From: Chloroflexota bacterium
GTDB lineage: Bacteria; Chloroflexota; Anaerolineae; Anaerolineales; VGOW01
Direction of reading: 5' to 3'
Assembly (NCBI GenBank): GCA_016875735.1
Contig: VGOW01000040.1
Location: 1-36,463, forward strand
DNA length: 36,463 bases
In this document: piece after piece, positions 33,616-36,463 of the stretch
Layout: each line of letters opens with the position of its first letter
Position numbering within the stretch: the stretch's first letter is position 1
Translations under genes and position numbers: made by a program
Notes under the pieces: model-generated
The model's database searches: none
Told to the model about the DNA's origin: nothing
Seen by the model: the letters and a program-made list of their open reading frames with translations, nothing else

Positions 33616-35226
33616 ATGAAACCCAAACTGTTCTCTGCATTCAGCCTTGTGCTGGCGCTGGCTATCGCCTTGGCGGCCTGTAGCGGAACCCCGCCGGCCA
33701 CACAACCGCCCGCTTCGGCCACGGAGGCCCCGGCTCCCACGGCGGCTCCCGCCCAGCCGTCTGTCCTCACCATCGCCAATTCCACCACCTTCCCCGATAT
33801 CGACCCGAGCACCTCGTTCTCCAACGACAGCGCGGTGACCTCCAACATCTACGAAACGCTCACTCGTTACAACCCGCCCGGAAGCAAGGATGTGCTCAGC
33901 CCGCAACTCGCTACCAGTTGGGAATCCTCGGAGGACAGCCTGACCTGGACGTTCCACCTGCGCCAGGGCGTCAAGTTCCACGACGGCGAGCCGTTCAACT
34001 CCGCCGCTGTCAAGTTCTCAGTCGAACGCACCAAGACTCTCAACGGCGGCGCAGCCTGGATCTGGGGCGCGGTCAACAGCATCGAAACGCCCGATGATTA
34101 CACCGTCGTCTTCCACCTCGATTACGCCACCCCGCTTGACCTGATCGCTTCGTCTGGGTATGCGGCGTGGATGATCAGCCCCGGCGCAAAAGACAAGGAT
34201 GGCGCGTGGTTCAACGCCGGCCACGACGCGGGCACAGGCCCCTACACCATCGAGTCGTATGAGCCGGGCCAGCGCGTCATCTTGACTCGGTTCGACGATT
34301 ATTGGGGCGGCTGGAAAGCCGGCCAGTTCGATAAAGTAGTGATCGAGGTTGTCGAAGATCCAACGGTGCGCCAGCAGAAGATCGAATCCGGCGAAGCGGA
34401 TTGGACGATGGAACTTGCCACCGAGAACCTGGCTTCTGTCGGAAACAATCCCGACGTGAAGGTTGTGGTTAACCCATCCTTCCAGAATCTGGTCGGATTG
34501 CTCAACACTCAGAAGCCCCCGCTGGATGATCCAAAAGTCCGCCAGGCGCTTTCCTACAGTTTCCCATATGAGGTATTTATCAACACCGCTATGAGCGGAT
34601 ACGCCACGCAAGCGCGCGGCGTCATTCCTGCCGGGATGTACGGTTCCGACGAATCACTCTTCCAATACCCCTTCGACCTCGACAAGGCGAAATCTCTGCT
34701 GACAGAAGCCGGCCACCCCGATGGAGGTTTCGAGTTATCGATGACCTATGTCACCGGCAATACGGTGGAACAACAAGCCGGTGAATTGTGGAAAGCCGAA
34801 CTCGCCAAACTCGGCATCACTTTGAACCTCCAACCGATGGCCTGGGAAGCGCAGTGGGATCTGGGCAAGGGTGATCCGGCCAACGCGCAGGATGTGTTCG
34901 TCATGTATTGGTGGCCCGCTTACGTAACGCCCTACGACTTCCTCTTCAACATGTTCCACACGGAGGAGCAGCCTCTCTTCAATTTGGGCTACTACCGCAA
35001 TGGGGACTTTGACACATTGATCGACGACGCCAACGCCCTATCCGGAGGTGATAAGGCTAAGGCCGAGTCCATGTTCCAGGAGGCCTCGAAGATGCTGGTG
35101 GATGACGCCGCGTCGCTCTTCATCTTCGACCAGAGCAACATTCACATTGTCCGCGCCGATCTCAAAGGTTACGTGGACAATCCCGCCTACTCGCACGTTG
35201 TGTTCGCCTACCAGCTTTCCCGCTAA
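33616..35226 (+). CDS. ABC transporter substrate-binding lipoprotein (family 5)
   Basis: A 536-residue peptide/oligopeptide-type binding protein. The signal peptide ends in LAAC (Cys22), then a Pro/Ala/Thr linker. The domain starts with SVLTIANSTTFPDIDPSTSF and carries the family signature around RQGVKFHDGEPFNSAAVKFSVER, followed by GTGPYTIESYEPGQRVILTR. Family members bind di- and oligopeptides, nickel, opines and other small amides. Co-location with hyuA/hyuB suggests a cyclic amide or peptide-derived compound. ATG 33616 follows CGGAGGAG. The gap from hyuB is 86 bp and includes an orphan AAGGAGG at 33539-33545. Confidence 0.92.
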   Translation: MKPKLFSAFSLVLALAIALAACSGTPPATQPPASATEAPAPTAAPAQPSVLTIANSTTFPDIDPSTSFSNDSAVTSNIYETLTRYNPPGSKDVLSPQLATSWESSEDSLTWTFHLRQGVKFHDGEPFNSAAVKFSVERTKTLNGGAAWIWGAVNSIETPDDYTVVFHLDYATPLDLIASSGYAAWMISPGAKDKDGAWFNAGHDAGTGPYTIESYEPGQRVILTRFDDYWGGWKAGQFDKVVIEVVEDPTVRQQKIESGEADWTMELATENLASVGNNPDVKVVVNPSFQNLVGLLNTQKPPLDDPKVRQALSYSFPYEVFINTAMSGYATQARGVIPAGMYGSDESLFQYPFDLDKAKSLLTEAGHPDGGFELSMTYVTGNTVEQQAGELWKAELAKLGITLNLQPMAWEAQWDLGKGDPANAQDVFVMYWWPAYVTPYDFLFNMFHTEEQPLFNLGYYRNGDFDTLIDDANALSGGDKAKAESMFQEASKMLVDDAASLFIFDQSNIHIVRADLKGYVDNPAYSHVVFAYQLSR

Positions 35227-35239
35227 CTATTTCTAACGT

Positions 35240-35273
35240 TTCCCCTGCCTGCCGCAATGAGCAGGCAGGGGAA
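35240..35273 (+). promoter_or_regulatory. stem-loop covering the permease ribosome-binding site
   Basis: A 13-bp perfect stem: TTCCCCTGCCTGC (35240-35252) pairs with GCAGGCAGGGGAA (35261-35273), loop CGCAATGA. The right arm contains AGGGGAAG, the only ribosome-binding-site-like sequence before the permease ATG at 35285. It probably stabilises the abundant binding-protein mRNA and reduces permease translation. Confidence 0.7.
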
Positions 35274-35284
35274 GACTTCGCTTG

Positions 35285-36301
35285 ATGGCTGTTTACCTTC
35301 TGCGACGATTGGCGCTGGCCGCGCTCGTCATCATCAGTGTTTCGGCGGTGACGTTCGTCGTTGCGCGGGTGATCCCCTCCGACCCGGCGGCGCTGTACGC
35401 CGGGCAGCGCCCAACCGCCGATCAGATTGAAGCGGCGCGTGAACGTCTCGGACTCGATCAACCGCTTTACGCCCAATACATTCGTTTCCTGGGCGACATC
35501 CTCCAGGGCGATCTGGGAACATCCTACAAAACCAAGCATCCCATTCTGTCCGATATCAGAACATTCCTGCCGGCCACGCTCGAACTGGTCATCGTCAGCA
35601 CGTTGATGGCGCTCCTCGTCGGCGTTCCGCTGGGAGTGTTCGCCGGCGCCAGACGTGGTGGAGGCTTCGATCAAGTCACCCGCATCGCCTCCATCGCCGG
35701 AGTATCGATCCCGACTTTTTGGCTGGCGCTGATTTTTCAGTTATTCTTTTTTGGCGCCCTCAAACTTCTTCCACTTTCCTCGCGGATGTCGAATAGCGTT
35801 GCTCTGTTCAATACCTTTCCCACCATCACCGGCTTCTATCTGATCGACTCTCTGCTGGCGGGAAACCTCGTCGCCTGGCGCGACGCCGCCTGGCATATCC
35901 TCCTGCCCGCCTTCACCCTCGCTACCTACCCCATCAGCCTGACCTTGCGCATGACGCGCGCGGCGATGGTCGAGACGCTCTCCGAAAAATACATCACTGC
36001 CGCGCGCGCGCAGGGATTGCCCGAACACGATGTCCTCTTCCGCTACGCGTTGAAGAATGCCATTATCCCCACTCTCACCGTGCTTGGGCTATCCTTCGCT
36101 TATTCGCTCACCGGCGCCTTCCTTATCGAAGTGATCTTCTCGTGGCCCGGGCTTGGAAAGTATGTCACCGACGCCATTCTCAATGTGGATTTTCCGGTGA
36201 TCGTTTCCGCCACATTAATCGTTACCGTGTTCTACGTTTTCATCAATCTGATCGTTGACATCATTCAGGCCGTTCTCGATCCGCGGGTGGCGTTGCGATG
36301 A
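35285..36301 (+). CDS. ABC transporter permease, DppB-like
   Basis: A 338-residue inner-membrane protein with six predicted helices of the dipeptide/oligopeptide permease B type. The N-terminal MAVYLLRRLALAALVIISVS is followed by the extracellular region QRPTADQIEAARERLGLDQPLY, typical of DppB. The EAA-like loop is EKYITAARAQGLPEHDVLFRYAL (about 235-257). ATG 35285 is chosen; TTG 35282 in the same frame is an alternative. It overlaps the following permease gene by ATGA at 36298-36301. Confidence 0.92.
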   Translation: MAVYLLRRLALAALVIISVSAVTFVVARVIPSDPAALYAGQRPTADQIEAARERLGLDQPLYAQYIRFLGDILQGDLGTSYKTKHPILSDIRTFLPATLELVIVSTLMALLVGVPLGVFAGARRGGGFDQVTRIASIAGVSIPTFWLALIFQLFFFGALKLLPLSSRMSNSVALFNTFPTITGFYLIDSLLAGNLVAWRDAAWHILLPAFTLATYPISLTLRMTRAAMVETLSEKYITAARAQGLPEHDVLFRYALKNAIIPTLTVLGLSFAYSLTGAFLIEVIFSWPGLGKYVTDAILNVDFPVIVSATLIVTVFYVFINLIVDIIQAVLDPRVALR

Positions 36302-36463
36302 CCATTCTGGCCCGCTGGTTTGGCGCGCCCTTTGCATCCGACTCCATCCCTGCCCGCCTGCGCCATGACCCTCTGGCAATATTCAGTTTTCTCGTCGTGT
36401 TGACCCTCATCCTGGCCGCCGCTTTCGCCCCGCTCCTGACTTCCCGCGCCGCCGAAGGACTCG
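36298..36463 (+). CDS. ABC transporter permease, DppC-like (5' end only)
   Basis: The first 55 codons run off the window. MTILARWFGAPF is followed by RLRHDPLAIFSFLVVLTLILAAAFAPLL, a typical N-terminal segment (basic cytoplasmic stretch, then the first helix) of DppC-type permeases. The ATGA overlap with the DppB-like gene supports the start. The ATPase genes of the transporter would be expected further right. Confidence 0.88.
   Translation, partial: MTILARWFGAPFASDSIPARLRHDPLAIFSFLVVLTLILAAAFAPLLTSRAAEGL

Overview
The window looks like a piece of a high-GC Chloroflexota chromosome, probably Anaerolineae. This is inferred from threonine/proline-rich linkers in secreted proteins, a lamin-tail-domain surface protein, FecR-LysM lipoproteins, short intergenic heptamer repeats and the gene content. 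No rRNA, tRNA, CRISPR array or phage module was recognised.

Left edge (1-1264): the 3' end of a probable transposase and a DUF4157 gene, of the kind associated with contractile injection systems. The DUF4157 frame runs on into the antisense of asd, so this looks like a rearrangement scar. Next, on the minus strand (1265-4597), is a lysC-asd operon for the first two steps of the aspartate family. It is preceded by what looks like a ribosome-mediated attenuator with a Thr-rich 17-residue leader peptide. Further minus-strand genes encode a YbaK-type deacylase and an RlmD-type RNA methyltransferase. The methyltransferase is divergent from a family 2 glycosyltransferase across a 24-bp gap with a palindromic -10 element.

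Middle (6823-18560, all minus): a patatin-like lipase, a large lamin-tail/OB-fold surface protein, a cNMP-binding protein, a DUF952 protein, a class III aminotransferase, a repeat protein, a small membrane protein, a polyprenyl-phosphate-type glycosyltransferase, a small SNase, an EamA transporter, a tail-anchored protein and a C39-like/LysM protein.

18630-23978 (minus): a polyamine-type ABC transporter operon, potA-potB-potC followed by two potD-like lipoprotein genes. Divergent from it is a FecR/LysM lipoprotein gene (24121) whose C-terminal domain is displaced by a -1 frameshift, and then an MFS transporter.

27177-36463 (plus): a tightly coupled operon of hyuA-like ATPase, DUF917 (S-methyl thiohydantoin desulfurase family), HyuA and HyuB, followed by a family 5 binding lipoprotein and DppB/DppC-like permeases (the last one cut by the window edge). 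The arrangement suggests import and ATP-dependent opening of a (thio)hydantoin, oxoproline or related cyclic amide. This is the best candidate here for an undescribed pathway. Four promoters in the window share a TTGCC-type -35, exactly 17 bp of spacer and a TANNNT-like -10.
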